Below are positions 45,321 through 54,163 of a stretch of 64,000 nt of DNA, piece after piece. The notes below the pieces were generated by a model, which saw only the letters and a program-made list of their open reading frames with translations, ran no database searches and was not told where the DNA came from. Where the stretch lies: NCBI RefSeq assembly GCF_001940455.1, contig NZ_MKQR01000026.1, forward strand, positions 678,351 through 742,350. Reading direction: 5' to 3'. Made by a program: the position numbers and the translations under genes. Origin of the DNA: Actinokineospora bangkokensis (GTDB taxonomy: Bacteria > Actinomycetota > Actinomycetes > Mycobacteriales > Pseudonocardiaceae). How positions within the stretch are numbered: the stretch's first letter is position 1; the number at the start of each line of letters is the position of its first letter.

Positions 45321-47941
45321 CCGCGCTCGACGAGAAGAAGACCGCCGGGGCGGCCAAGCACGCCGCGGCCGAGCAGTCCGCGCCCGCGCTCAGCCACCGG
45401 CAGATCCTGGTGATCCTGTCCGGGCTGATGCTGGGCATGTTCCTGGCCGCGCTCGACCAGACCATCGTCGGCACCTCGATCCGCACCATCGCCGACGACC
45501 TCAACGGGCTGAGCCTGCAGGCCTGGGCCACCACCGCCTACCTCATCACCTCGACGATCTCGACCCCGCTCTACGGCAAGCTCTCCGACATCTACGGCCG
45601 CAAGCCGTTCTTCATCACCGCCATCTCGATCTTCGTCGTGGGCTCGCTGGCCTGCACGTTCTCCACCTCGATGTACGAGCTGGCGGCGTTCCGGGCGTTG
45701 CAGGGCCTGGGCGCGGGCGGGCTGATGTCGCTGGCGCTGACGATCATCGCCGACATCGTGCCGCCCCGGGAGCGGGCCAAGTACCAGGGCTACTTCCTGG
45801 CCGTGTTCGGCACCTCCAGCGTGCTCGGCCCGGTGATCGGCGGGTTCTTCGCGGGCACCGACTCGATCCTGGGCATCACCGGGTGGCGCTGGGTGTTCCT
45901 GGTCAACGTCCCGATCGGCGTCATCGCGCTCATCGTCGTGTCACGGGTGCTCAACATCCCGCACGAGCGCCACGACCACCGGATCGACTACTTCGGCGCG
46001 GTGTTCCTGTCGCTGTGCGTGGTGCCGCTGCTCATCGTCGCCGAGCAGGGCCGCGAGTGGGGCTGGGACTCCCAGCGGGCGTTGGTCTGCTACGGCCTCG
46101 GCGCCGTGGGCCTGGTGCTGTTCCTGGTGGTGGAGCACCGGATGGGGGACGAGGCGCTGATCCCGCTGCGGCTGTTCAAGACCTCCACCTTCGCCATGAC
46201 GATCATCGCGGGCACGATCATCGGCGTCGGCATGTTCGGCGGCATCTCGATGATCCCGCAGTACCTGCAGATCGTGCGCGGGCAGACGCCCACCGAGGCG
46301 GGGCTGTTCATGCTGCCGCTGATGCTGGGCATCATGTCCGGGTCGATCATCTCCGGGCAGATCACCTCGCGCACCGGCCGCTACAAGGTGTTCCCGATCA
46401 TCGGCTCGGCGCTGCTGGTCACCGGCATGGTGCTGTTCCACACCGTCCAGGTCGACACCCCGATCTGGCAGCCCATGGTGTTCATGGTCGTGTTCGGCCT
46501 CGGCCTCGGCAACTGCATGCAGACGCTGACCATCGCGGCGCAGAACGCGGTGCCGCGCCGGGACATGGGCGTGGCCACGGCGTCGGCGACCTTCTTCCGC
46601 CAGCTCGGCGGCACGCTCGGCGTCGCGGTGTTCCTGTCGATGCTGTTCAGCACCGTCGGGGACAACATCGCCTCGTCGTTCCGCACCGCGGCGCAGACCC
46701 CGCAGTTCCAGGCGGCGGTGGCCGACCCGGCGGTGCGGGCGAACCCGGAGAACCAGCCGGTGCTCGCGCTGCTCAACGGCGGCGGCGCCGAGGGCGGCGG
46801 CGGTGTCCTGCAGGACTCGTCGTTCCTGCAGCGCATCGACGCGCGGTTGGCGCTGCCGTTCCAGCAGGGCTTCGTCGAGTCGATCCACCTGGTGTTCCTC
46901 ACCGGCGCGTTCGTGATGGGCCTGGCGTTCCTGGTGTCGCTGTTCATCAAGGAGATCCCGCTGCGGATGACCGCGGGTGCCGCGTCCACCATGGAGGGTG
47001 GCGAGGCGATGCTGCCCACCGAGGACGCCGTCCCGGACGGTGCGGCGAACGGGCGCTTCCACGGCGAGGTCGAGCAGCCAGCACACAGCGCCGAACAGCC
47101 CGAGCACAGCGCCGAACAGCCACAGCGCAACGGGTCCGCGCCGCAGCCCGCGGCGGGCACCCCGGGACCGGGCGGGTCCACCCCGGCGCTGTCGGGGCAG
47201 GTGCGCGGCGAGGGCGGGTCCGCCCTGGTCGGCGCGGCGCTGACGCTGATCGACGCCGAGGGCCGCCAGGTGGCCAGGGGCGTCGCCGACGACGGCACCT
47301 ACCTGCTCGACGCGCCGCTGCCCGGGGCGTACACGCTCATCGCCTCCGCCCCCGACCACCAGCCGCGGGCCACCGCGGTGAAGGTGCGGCCGGGTCTGTC
47401 CACGGTGGACGTCGTGCTGGTCGGCGCCGCGGTCCTGCACGGGTACGTGATGTCCGCCGACGGGCACACCCCGGTGACCACCGCGCGGATCACCCTGGCC
47501 GACCCGCGCGGCGCGGTGGTCGACACCCAGCCCAGCGCCTCCGACGGCAGCTACCGGTTCAGCGCCGTGCAGCCGGGGGCGTACACGCTGGTGGTGACCG
47601 CCCCGGCCTACCGGCCCGCCGCGCTGCCGCTGGCCGTCCCGGAGACCGGCGAGCACCGGCACGACGTGGAACTGGTCGGCGGGGCGGAGCTGTCCGGGGT
47701 GGCCAGGACGACCGCTGGCGCGCCGGTGCCGGACGCGCGGATCACCGTGCTCGACGCCGCGGGCGGGGTGGTCACGGTGACCTCCACCGACGACGAGGGC
47801 CGCTACGCCGTGGACGACCTGGCCGAGGGTGAGTACACGGTGATCGCCAGCGGCTACTCGCCCACGGCCCACCAGGTCGCGCTGCGCGGCGGCGAGGCGG
47901 GCACGCACGACGTGACCCTGGGCTACGACGAGTGGAAGTGA
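45317..47941 (+). CDS. DHA2-type MFS exporter with three C-terminal carboxypeptidase-regulatory-like repeats
   Basis: 874 residues, far above the usual 450-550. Residues about 30-560 are a 14-helix EmrB/QacA exporter: LMLGMFLAALDQTIVGTSIR and GKLSDIYGRKPFF (motif A), WRWVFLVNVPIG (motif D-like). After a polar linker with repeated HSAEQPEHSAEQP (residues about 595-605), three repeats of about 80 residues (from about 625, 708 and 792 to the end) each have the Ig-like carboxypeptidase regulatory pattern, as in DDGTYLLDAPLPGAYTLIAS, SDGSYRFSAVQPGAYTLVVT and DEGRYAVDDLAEGEYTVIAS. The repeats may bind ligand or neighbour proteins. Drug or metabolite export is inferred. Confidence 0.9.
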   Translation: MTALDEKKTAGAAKHAAAEQSAPALSHRQILVILSGLMLGMFLAALDQTIVGTSIRTIADDLNGLSLQAWATTAYLITSTISTPLYGKLSDIYGRKPFFITAISIFVVGSLACTFSTSMYELAAFRALQGLGAGGLMSLALTIIADIVPPRERAKYQGYFLAVFGTSSVLGPVIGGFFAGTDSILGITGWRWVFLVNVPIGVIALIVVSRVLNIPHERHDHRIDYFGAVFLSLCVVPLLIVAEQGREWGWDSQRALVCYGLGAVGLVLFLVVEHRMGDEALIPLRLFKTSTFAMTIIAGTIIGVGMFGGISMIPQYLQIVRGQTPTEAGLFMLPLMLGIMSGSIISGQITSRTGRYKVFPIIGSALLVTGMVLFHTVQVDTPIWQPMVFMVVFGLGLGNCMQTLTIAAQNAVPRRDMGVATASATFFRQLGGTLGVAVFLSMLFSTVGDNIASSFRTAAQTPQFQAAVADPAVRANPENQPVLALLNGGGAEGGGGVLQDSSFLQRIDARLALPFQQGFVESIHLVFLTGAFVMGLAFLVSLFIKEIPLRMTAGAASTMEGGEAMLPTEDAVPDGAANGRFHGEVEQPAHSAEQPEHSAEQPQRNGSAPQPAAGTPGPGGSTPALSGQVRGEGGSALVGAALTLIDAEGRQVARGVADDGTYLLDAPLPGAYTLIASAPDHQPRATAVKVRPGLSTVDVVLVGAAVLHGYVMSADGHTPVTTARITLADPRGAVVDTQPSASDGSYRFSAVQPGAYTLVVTAPAYRPAALPLAVPETGEHRHDVELVGGAELSGVARTTAGAPVPDARITVLDAAGGVVTVTSTDDEGRYAVDDLAEGEYTVIASGYSPTAHQVALRGGEAGTHDVTLGYDEWK

Positions 47942-47953
47942 GCTGAGCCGCCT

Positions 47954-47987
47954 GCGGCGCCCGTCCCCACCCGGGGGCGGGCGCCGC
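47954..47987. terminator. Bidirectional terminator hairpin
   Basis: GCGGCGCCCG (47954-47963) and CGGGCGCCGC (47978-47987), a perfect 10-bp stem, between the convergent exporter and ABC permease genes. Confidence 0.7.
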
Positions 47988-47992
47988 TGCCG

Positions 47993-49123
47993 TCAGAGCA
48001 GGCCCACCAGCAGCGCCCCGGCGGCGAGCAGGTCGGGCCCGCGCAGCACCTGGTAGACCAAACCCACCGGCAGCACACCCATCCCGACCGGCACCACGCC
48101 CAGGGCGGCGTAGTCGACCTGCGGCCGGGTCACCGTCCGCAGCACGGCCAGCGCGGCCACCGGTGCCGCCAGCGGTTCGAACGGCAGCCCGAGCAGGGCC
48201 ACCCCACCGACCGCGACCCCGCCCACCACCAGCGCCAGCAGACCGGTCCACGCGACCAGCACCCGCTTGCGCGCGGGCACCCACCGCGCCAACCCCCGCA
48301 CCCGGTGCACCTCGGCCAGCGCCCCCGCGAACGGCAACGCCGCCAGGTAGGCGGCCACGGCCACCCACACCAGCCCGGGGACCCCGGTCACCACGCGGGC
48401 CACCAGGGGAGCGGTGAGGACCACCAGGGCGACCAGCGGCAGGGCGGGCCACCGGCCGAGCGCCCCGGCCAGCACCACCCCGCCCGCGCCGCGGACCCGC
48501 AGCCGCCGCACCGGGCGCGCCGCGGGCAGCAGCCCGAGCAGGTCCCCGAACAGCACCGACGTCGAGCGCACCTGCCTGGCCCGCCACCCGCGCACGAGTT
48601 CGTCGCGGGTCGGGACGTGCTTCGGCCGCCACAGCCCGCCCAGCGCGGACCCCAGCACCGTCCCCAGCCCCACCCACAGCCCCGGCCAGTAGGCCACGAC
48701 CACCGCGGCCGCCGGGTCGAGGAGACCGTCTGGGCTCTTGCGGGAGGCCGACACCAGCGCGGCGGCCCCGAACCCGGCCACCGAGATCAGCGCCTTGGAG
48801 TCCTGCTCGCCCACCACCAGGCAGGCGACCACCGCCGCGTAGAAGACGGCCGCGAACCGCACCCCGCCGGTGAGGAGCAGGCGCCTGCGCACGCGCTTGT
48901 CGCGGTCGTCCCCGGGCTCCCACGTCAGCCGCGCCGGGTCGGCCCACACGTGCGCGCCGCGCAGCACCGAGTACGCCGCGAGCGCGCTCAGCGCCAGGGC
49001 GAACGGCAGCACCGCGGCCGGGTCGTCCGCCACCCACGGGTCCAGGGCCCGCGGGTCGACCAGCGGCGTCACCAGGACACCGGCGGTCACCAGCCCGGGG
49101 ACCACCCACTCGCCGCCCCTCAC
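47993..49123 (-). CDS. Integral membrane protein, probable ABC permease
   Basis: 376 residues with about ten predicted membrane helices (LVTAGVLVTPLVDP, ALALSALAAYSVLRGAHVW, FYAAVVACLVVGE, AALVSASRKSP, and more to LAAGALLVGLL). Its GTG start at 49123 overlaps the stop of the ABC ATPase gene as GTGA, which marks it as the likely permease of that transporter; no specific permease signature is visible. The basic stretch RRKHVPTRDELVRGWRARQV (as PKHVPTRDELVRGWRARQVR) may be cytoplasmic. Substrate unknown. Confidence 0.75.
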   Translation of the reverse strand: MRGGEWVVPGLVTAGVLVTPLVDPRALDPWVADDPAAVLPFALALSALAAYSVLRGAHVWADPARLTWEPGDDRDKRVRRRLLLTGGVRFAAVFYAAVVACLVVGEQDSKALISVAGFGAAALVSASRKSPDGLLDPAAAVVVAYWPGLWVGLGTVLGSALGGLWRPKHVPTRDELVRGWRARQVRSTSVLFGDLLGLLPAARPVRRLRVRGAGGVVLAGALGRWPALPLVALVVLTAPLVARVVTGVPGLVWVAVAAYLAALPFAGALAEVHRVRGLARWVPARKRVLVAWTGLLALVVGGVAVGGVALLGLPFEPLAAPVAALAVLRTVTRPQVDYAALGVVPVGMGVLPVGLVYQVLRGPDLLAAGALLVGLL

Positions 49124-49698
49124 CCGAGGTCGACCACCACGTCCGCCACCCGCTCGACCAACCGCTGGTCGTGGGTGGTGAGCACGACCGCGGCGCCGCG
49201 CCCCTTGGCCGCCACGACCTCGTCGGCGAGCCAGCGCCGGGCGGTGGCGTCGAGGGCGCGCTCGGGTTCGTCGAGCAGCAGCACCCGGTGCTCGCGGCGC
49301 AGGGCCCCGAGCAGCAGGAGCTTGCGCCGCTGGCCGGAGGACAGGGTGTAGGCGGGGGTGTCGGGCAACTCCGGGTCCAGGTCCAGGCCCAGGGCGTCGA
49401 GGTGCTGGCGCGGGGTGAGGGCGTCGAACAGCGCGGAGTCGTCGAACAGCACCGACACCACCGCGCGGAAGGCCGGGTCGCGCTCGTCGGGCACCCGGCC
49501 GTCGACGGTCAGCGCGCCCTCGGTCAGCTCCTGCTCGCCGTGGCAGGCGCGCAGCAGCGTCGTCTTGCCCGTGCCGTTGTCCCCGAGCAGGGCCGCGCAG
49601 CTCCCCGCGGGCACCCGCAGGTCCAGCTTGTGCAGCAACCAGCGGGCGCCGATGCGGATGCCCATGCCCTGACCGTCGATCCCGTCCCCAGGTGTCAC
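49120..49698 (-). CDS. ABC transporter ATP-binding protein
   Basis: 192 residues, slightly short. Walker A LLGDNGTGKTTLLRAC (near 45), signature TLSSGQRRKLLLLGALR (near 125), Walker B VLLLDEPERALDA, and the switch His in VVLTTHDQRL are intact. I chose GTG at 49698 because it restores the first beta strand (IDGQGMGIRIGARWLL); an ATG at 49665 is possible but would clip it. It pairs with the membrane protein at 47993. Shares a 115-bp divergent upstream region with the DedA gene. Confidence 0.9.
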   Translation of the reverse strand: MTPGDGIDGQGMGIRIGARWLLHKLDLRVPAGSCAALLGDNGTGKTTLLRACHGEQELTEGALTVDGRVPDERDPAFRAVVSVLFDDSALFDALTPRQHLDALGLDLDPELPDTPAYTLSSGQRRKLLLLGALRREHRVLLLDEPERALDATARRWLADEVVAAKGRGAAVVLTTHDQRLVERVADVVVDLG

Positions 49699-49813
49699 GC
49701 TCAGCGAACGAGGGGACGCGGGGGGAAGTTCCGGGTGACCCGGCGGCCACGGCTCGATGAAACTGTCCCCGATGGGGCGGCCCCGGGGCGGGCGGCGTCC
49801 TAACCTGTCGGAC

Positions 49814-50455
49814 GTGGACTTCGTCGTCGACTGGCTCGACTCGGCCGGTCCGGTGCTGGTGTGGGCGATCGTGCTCGGGATGGTCTTCACCGAGTGCGCC
49901 TTCATCGTGGGCCTGTTCCTGCCCGGCGACTCCCTGCTGTTCGCCGCGGGCGTCGTCCTCGCCCAGCACCACCACGAGCACCAGGCCTGGTGGCTGTCGC
50001 TGGTGGCCAGCCTCGTCGCGGTCGCGGGCAACCAGACCGGGTACGTCATCGGCGCCAAGACCGGCCACCACGTCATCGCCCGCCGCGGCGGGCGGGTGCT
50101 CACCGCGGAGAGGCTCGACAAGGCCCGCCGCTTCCTCGACGAGCGCGGTTTCCTCGCCATCGTCATCGCCCGCTGGGTGCCGTGGGTGCGGACCCTGGCC
50201 CCGCTGGTGGCGGGCGCGGCCAGGATGGACGCCCGCCGGTTCGCCCTGGCCACCTCCGTCGGCGCCCTGGCCTGGGTGCCCATCCTCGTGCTGGCCGGTT
50301 ACTACGCGGCGGGCCTGCTCGACCAGCTCCCGTGGCTCAAGACCGCCGCGGTGATCGCCAGCATCGCCTTCTTCGCCGTGGGCACCGGGTGGGGCATCTG
50401 GCGCTACCGCCAGGAGCTGCGCAAGCCCGCCGAAGAGGTCTCCCTGACCGAGTAG
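49814..50455 (+). CDS. DedA family membrane protein, second copy
   Basis: 213 residues, about five membrane helices with DedA signatures FTECAFIVGLFLPGDSLLF and VIARWVPWVRTLAPLVAGAA (Arg pair near 125). The GTG at 49814 lies 7 nt after TAACCT, a -10-like element at 49801, so translation is probably leaderless; a frame from 49757 exists but lacks a ribosome site. Similar in layout to the gene at 40768 (which has a comparable TGTACC near its start). Lipid flippase role inferred. Confidence 0.9.
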   Translation: MDFVVDWLDSAGPVLVWAIVLGMVFTECAFIVGLFLPGDSLLFAAGVVLAQHHHEHQAWWLSLVASLVAVAGNQTGYVIGAKTGHHVIARRGGRVLTAERLDKARRFLDERGFLAIVIARWVPWVRTLAPLVAGAARMDARRFALATSVGALAWVPILVLAGYYAAGLLDQLPWLKTAAVIASIAFFAVGTGWGIWRYRQELRKPAEEVSLTE

Positions 50456-50480
50456 CTGCCCGCCCCTGGTGGAACACGGG

Positions 50481-50867
50481 CTAGCGGGGCCCGGCCAGGA
50501 CGAGGTTGATGCCGTCCGGGTCGCGCAGGGCGAGGGTGCCGGGCTCCCCGGCGGCGGGCGCCTCGGTGCAGGGGACGCCGAGGTCGGCCAGGCGGCGCGC
50601 CCAGTCCGAGAGGGTGGGGACGGGCAGGGTGAGGTGGTCGAGGCCGGGGCGGCACTCGTCGAAGGCGGCCCGGCAGGCGCCGGGGTGCTGGACCAGGGTG
50701 AGGACCATGCCGAAGCCGCGCAGCGACACCCGGCGCACGCCGTGGTCGCCCGCCTCGTCCTCGCGCGCCTCGGTGGTGAAGCCGAGGACGCGCTCGTACC
50801 AGGGAACGCTGCGGTCCACGTCGGTCACCGTGAGGGCGACGTGGTGCGCACCGGTGAGAGCGGGCAT
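50481..50867 (-). CDS. VOC (glyoxalase/bleomycin-resistance) family protein
   Basis: 128 residues, one pair of beta-alpha-beta-beta-beta modules: GAHHVALTVTDVDRSVPWYERVLGF at the start, FDECRPGLDHLTLPVPTLSDW in the middle, LRDPDGINLVLAGPR at the end. Metal-binding His and Glu positions are partly present (HHVALTV; GINLV in place of the IxxEL form lacks a Glu), so metal use is unsure. Could be a lyase, dioxygenase or resistance protein. ATG at 50867. Confidence 0.88.
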   Translation of the reverse strand: MPALTGAHHVALTVTDVDRSVPWYERVLGFTTEAREDEAGDHGVRRVSLRGFGMVLTLVQHPGACRAAFDECRPGLDHLTLPVPTLSDWARRLADLGVPCTEAPAAGEPGTLALRDPDGINLVLAGPR

Positions 50868-50949
50868 GGCGCCGACCGTCCTTCCTTGACCCGTTCGGGG
50901 GCAGGTCCTACGCCATGGTGCCGCAGCGGGGCGCCGCCGGTCACGGTCG

Positions 50950-51564
50950 TTATTGGATCTTTCGCAGGACGAGATCCGCCCTGGACGCGCTCGCCGCGAC
51001 CAGCCGGGCGTTGCGCTCGTCCCAGCCGTCGGTCTTGGCCCTGGCCTGCTCGGGGGTGCGGCCGAAGTCGCGGTGGCGCTGGTAGAGCCGGTCGCGGCGC
51101 AGCCGGTCGTCGGTGGCCAGGAACCACACCTCGTCGAGCAGGTCCGCCACCGCGGGCCAGTGCAGCAGGTAGTTCCCCTCGGTGACCACGAGCGGCACCC
51201 CGCGCGGCACCGGCACCGCGCAGGCGATCGGCTCCTCCAGGTCGCGGCGGAACTCCGGGGCGTAGACCACCTCGTCGGCGCTGGTCCGCAGCCTGCGCAG
51301 CAGGTCGGCGTACCCGTCGGCGTCGAAGGTGTCCGGCGCGCCCTTGCGCCCGGCGCGGCCCAGCCGCTCCAGCTCGGCCTGGGCGAGGTGGAAGCCGTCC
51401 ATGCCGACCAGGGCGGCCCGGCCGTCGAGGGCGGCCACCAGGCGCGCGGCGAGGGTCGACTTGCCCGCGCCGGGGGCGCCCGCGATGCCCAGCAGCCGCC
51501 GCGGCCCGGTGGCCAGGGCGGCGGCCCGGTCGACGAGCCCGGCGAACGTGCGGGGCGGCTCCAC
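50950..51564 (-). CDS. P-loop nucleoside/sugar kinase-like protein
   Basis: 204 residues. Walker A GIAGAPGAGKSTLAARLVAAL near residue 32, then VGMDGFHLAQAELERLGR with the catalytic-region Asp, TFDADGYADLLRRLR and VVTEGNYLLHWPAVADLLDE. This is the uridine-kinase/pantothenate-kinase-like family of nucleoside or sugar kinases (including actinobacterial fructose kinases). The GTG at 51564 follows GGAG; a longer frame would span the operator. Divergent from a LacI regulator with a shared operator, so a sugar substrate is plausible. Confidence 0.8.
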   Translation of the reverse strand: MEPPRTFAGLVDRAAALATGPRRLLGIAGAPGAGKSTLAARLVAALDGRAALVGMDGFHLAQAELERLGRAGRKGAPDTFDADGYADLLRRLRTSADEVVYAPEFRRDLEEPIACAVPVPRGVPLVVTEGNYLLHWPAVADLLDEVWFLATDDRLRRDRLYQRHRDFGRTPEQARAKTDGWDERNARLVAASASRADLVLRKIQ

Positions 51565-51596
51565 GGCGACTCCGAACGGGTGAGTAGGGTTGGTGC

Positions 51597-51608
51597 GCAA
51601 GCGCTTGC
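51597..51608. promoter_or_regulatory. LacI-type operator between kinase and regulator
   Basis: GCAAGCGCTTGC, a perfect 12-bp palindrome with central CG, the classic LacI/GalR half-site form. It lies 23 bp before the lacI start and 33 bp before the kinase start, so it could control both divergent genes. Confidence 0.85.
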
Positions 51609-51631
51609 CAGCGGAGGGAGGAGCGGCGACC

Positions 51632-52675
51632 GTGGCCACCATGGAGGACGTCGCCAAGCTGGCGGGCGTGTCCATCAGCACCGTCTCGCACGTGGTGAAC
51701 CGGACCCGCCCGGTGGCGAAGTCCACCCTGCAGCGGGTGCAGGCGGCGATCGAGGCCACCGGCTACACCGGCAACGCCATCGCCCGCTCGCTGGTCACCG
51801 GGGGCACCCGGTCGATCGGGGTGGCGATGTCGCTGCTGGCCAACCCGCACCTGGCCCAGCTCATCCACGCCGTCGAGGCCGAGGCGACCGCGGCGGGCTA
51901 CCAGGTGCTGCTCGGCGACACGCTCGACTCCGCGGACGGCGAGCGCGCCGCGGTCCGCAAGCTCCAGGCCCGCCGGGTCGACGGCGTGCTGCTCACCCCC
52001 GCGCCCGGCGACACCGCCACCCTGGAGCAGCTGGAGCGCACCGGGGTGCCCGCCGTGCTGGTCGACCGGGTGTCGCACAAGATCAAGCTGGACCAGGTCG
52101 GCGCGGAGAACATCCAGTCCACCTCGGCGCTGGTCTCGCACCTGGCCCAGGCCGGGCACCGGCGGATCGCCTTCATCAGCGGCGTGGAGTGGATGACCGC
52201 CAGCGAGGAGCGCACCCTGGGCTACCGGCTCGGCCTCGGCCGCGCGGGCCTGCGCTGGGACAGCAACCTGGTCGCGGGCGGCGGCGCCACCACCGCCGAC
52301 GGCATCCTGGCCATGCGCAGGCTGCTGACCGTCCCGGACCGCCCCACGGCGGTGGTGACCGGCAACGGCGCGATGACCGCGGGCGCCTACAAGGAGGCCC
52401 GCGACCACGGCCTGCGCATCGGCACCGACCTCGCCCTGGTGGGCCACGACGAGGTCGACTGGGCCGAGCTGGCCCGCCCCGCGATCACCACCATGGCGCA
52501 CCCGGTCGACGAGATCGGCCGCACCGCCGTCAAGCTCCTGCTGACCCGCCTGGAGGACCGCGACCGGGCACCGGAGACGGTGCTGCTGCCCCCGGTCCTC
52601 AACCACCGCTCCTCCTGCGGCTGCGACACCCCGGCGCCGGAACCCCTCGCGGGAGCGGGCTTCCCGGGCCTGTGA
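51632..52675 (+). CDS. LacI family transcriptional regulator
   Basis: 347 residues. The N-terminal helix-turn-helix MEDVAKLAGVSISTVSHVVN with hinge ARSLVTGGTRSIGVAMSLL is followed by a periplasmic-binding-protein-like ligand domain (residues 60-330: DGVLLTPAPGDTATLEQLE, VAFISGVEW, TAVVTGNGAMTAGAYKEA). GTG at 51632 is preferred over ATG at 51641 because GGAGGGAGGA lies 9 nt before it. Probably binds the sugar linked to the divergent kinase and autoregulates at the operator. Confidence 0.94.
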   Translation: MATMEDVAKLAGVSISTVSHVVNRTRPVAKSTLQRVQAAIEATGYTGNAIARSLVTGGTRSIGVAMSLLANPHLAQLIHAVEAEATAAGYQVLLGDTLDSADGERAAVRKLQARRVDGVLLTPAPGDTATLEQLERTGVPAVLVDRVSHKIKLDQVGAENIQSTSALVSHLAQAGHRRIAFISGVEWMTASEERTLGYRLGLGRAGLRWDSNLVAGGGATTADGILAMRRLLTVPDRPTAVVTGNGAMTAGAYKEARDHGLRIGTDLALVGHDEVDWAELARPAITTMAHPVDEIGRTAVKLLLTRLEDRDRAPETVLLPPVLNHRSSCGCDTPAPEPLAGAGFPGL

Positions 52676-52697
52676 CCGGGCCGCGCCCGCCGCGGGG

Positions 52698-52880
52698 TCA
52701 GGCGGCCTTGGCGCCGCGGGCGCCCTTGCCCTCCTGCGGGGCCAGGCCCAGCATGTCCAGCAGCTGCGCGCACTCGTCGGCGTCCACGGCCACCGAGGCC
52801 ACGGTCCGGGCCGCCCGGCGGCGGACTTCCGCCGACAGGCTGGTGTCGATGTCGGTCGGGTCGGTGAGTCCGTCCGCCAT
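52698..52880 (-). CDS. Small acidic protein of unknown function
   Basis: 60 residues (MADGLTDPTDIDTSLSAEV start, then ECAQLLDMLGLAPQEG). ATG at 52880 with GGAGGGA 10 nt upstream gives good ribosome-site support. No domain recognised; the helix EVRRRAARTVASVAVDADE is amphipathic. Confidence 0.7.
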   Translation of the reverse strand: MADGLTDPTDIDTSLSAEVRRRAARTVASVAVDADECAQLLDMLGLAPQEGKGARGAKAA

Positions 52881-52997
52881 GGTCTCGTCCCTCCGCTGCT
52901 GGTCCGCTGTCGTGGGGCGAGGTACCCGGTGCCGGGGGGACTGACACTCACCCGTTCCGACCACTTCGGCCGGTCCACCCGGGTCCTGTGTGGAGGG

Positions 52998-54098
52998 TCA
53001 GGGGGCGGTGACGCGCTCGAGGTGGGCCGCGGACTCCATGAGCATCCACCCGGAGAGCTGGACCGACAGCCGCTGCTCCGCCCGACCGCGGCGGGCGGCG
53101 TCGGCCGGGCGCGACCAGTCGGGCCCGAACAGCGGACCGCCGGGGGCGATGGCGCGGTGGTGCCAGGCCGCGTCGGCGGAGTCCAGGACCAGGCCCCGGG
53201 CCACCCGGGCGGCCGAGCCGGGCAGGTGCGGCGCCGAGCGGGCCAGGTAGCGGGCGAGGATGCCCGCGAACAGGCCGCCGTCGCCGCCGGGGGTCTGCTC
53301 GATGACCCCCTCGGGCGCCAGGTGCTCGGCGGTGGCGTGCACGACCTCCGCGGCCCGGTGCAGCCAGGTGCCGGTGGGGTCGTCGGCGGCCAGCTCCACG
53401 CACGCGCCCAGGTGCACGCCCTGGCAGTAGGTGTAGAACACGCGGGTCACGTCGACCACCGAGCCGTCCTCGGCGACGTGCAGCCCGTCGAACACCAGCC
53501 CGGAGTCCGGGTCGCGCAGCGCCCGGTGCACCCACGACGCCATCGACCGGGCGCGCTGGCGGTCGGCGCGGGCGCCCCCGGCGCGGGCGAGCAGGATCGC
53601 CGCCGGGGCGTTGGCGGGCACGTTCTTGAACGTGTCGTGCCGCCGCCACCAGATGCCGCCGCCGCCGTGGTCGGTCCACGCGCCGCGCAGCGGCACCAGC
53701 AGCCGGGACACCGCGGCGCGGGTGTCGAGGCCCACCTCGTCGGAGGCGCGCAGCAGCGCCAGGCCCATCCAGGCCATGTCGTCGAAGTAGTCGTTGGTCC
53801 AGCCGGGGTTGCGGGTGCGCACCCCGCGCACGACCCGCCGGACGACCCGGGCCCGGCCGCCGCCGGGGTCGCGGTCGTGCGCGTCGAGCAGGCAGTCCAG
53901 CAGGTGCGCCTGCCACCAGTAGTTCCAGCGCCCGAACAGCCGCTCCGCGGGGGCCGCGGGCCAGCCCACCACGCCCAGCGCGGTGCCGGGCAGCCCCCAC
54001 AGCCTGCGCAGGTGCCGGGTGCGCACCGCCCGCTCGGCCACGGCGGCGCGCGCGGCCCACAGCGCGGGGGAGACGGCGCTGCGGGTGTGGCGGGTCAT
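52998..54098 (-). CDS. Glycoside hydrolase family 76-type protein (alpha-1,6-mannanase-like)
   Basis: 366 residues. GH76 (alpha/alpha)6 barrel: NDYFDDMAWMGLALLRA near residue 105 holds the catalytic Asp-Asp, GGIWWRRHDTFKNVPANAPAA the substrate region, and YTYCQGVHLGACVEL and TPGGDGGLFAGILARYLA follow. The family cleaves alpha-1,6-mannans. No signal peptide is seen: the N-terminus is Arg/Ala-rich (RAAVAERAVRTRHLRRLWG) without a hydrophobic core, so it may act inside the cell, unusual for this family. Confidence 0.85.
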   Translation of the reverse strand: MTRHTRSAVSPALWAARAAVAERAVRTRHLRRLWGLPGTALGVVGWPAAPAERLFGRWNYWWQAHLLDCLLDAHDRDPGGGRARVVRRVVRGVRTRNPGWTNDYFDDMAWMGLALLRASDEVGLDTRAAVSRLLVPLRGAWTDHGGGGIWWRRHDTFKNVPANAPAAILLARAGGARADRQRARSMASWVHRALRDPDSGLVFDGLHVAEDGSVVDVTRVFYTYCQGVHLGACVELAADDPTGTWLHRAAEVVHATAEHLAPEGVIEQTPGGDGGLFAGILARYLARSAPHLPGSAARVARGLVLDSADAAWHHRAIAPGGPLFGPDWSRPADAARRGRAEQRLSVQLSGWMLMESAAHLERVTAP

Positions 54099-54163
54099 AC
54101 CCCATGATCGCTGCTCGGGCGCGCCGCGCGCCCCCGGCGGGCACCGGGTTCACCCGGTCGGGA

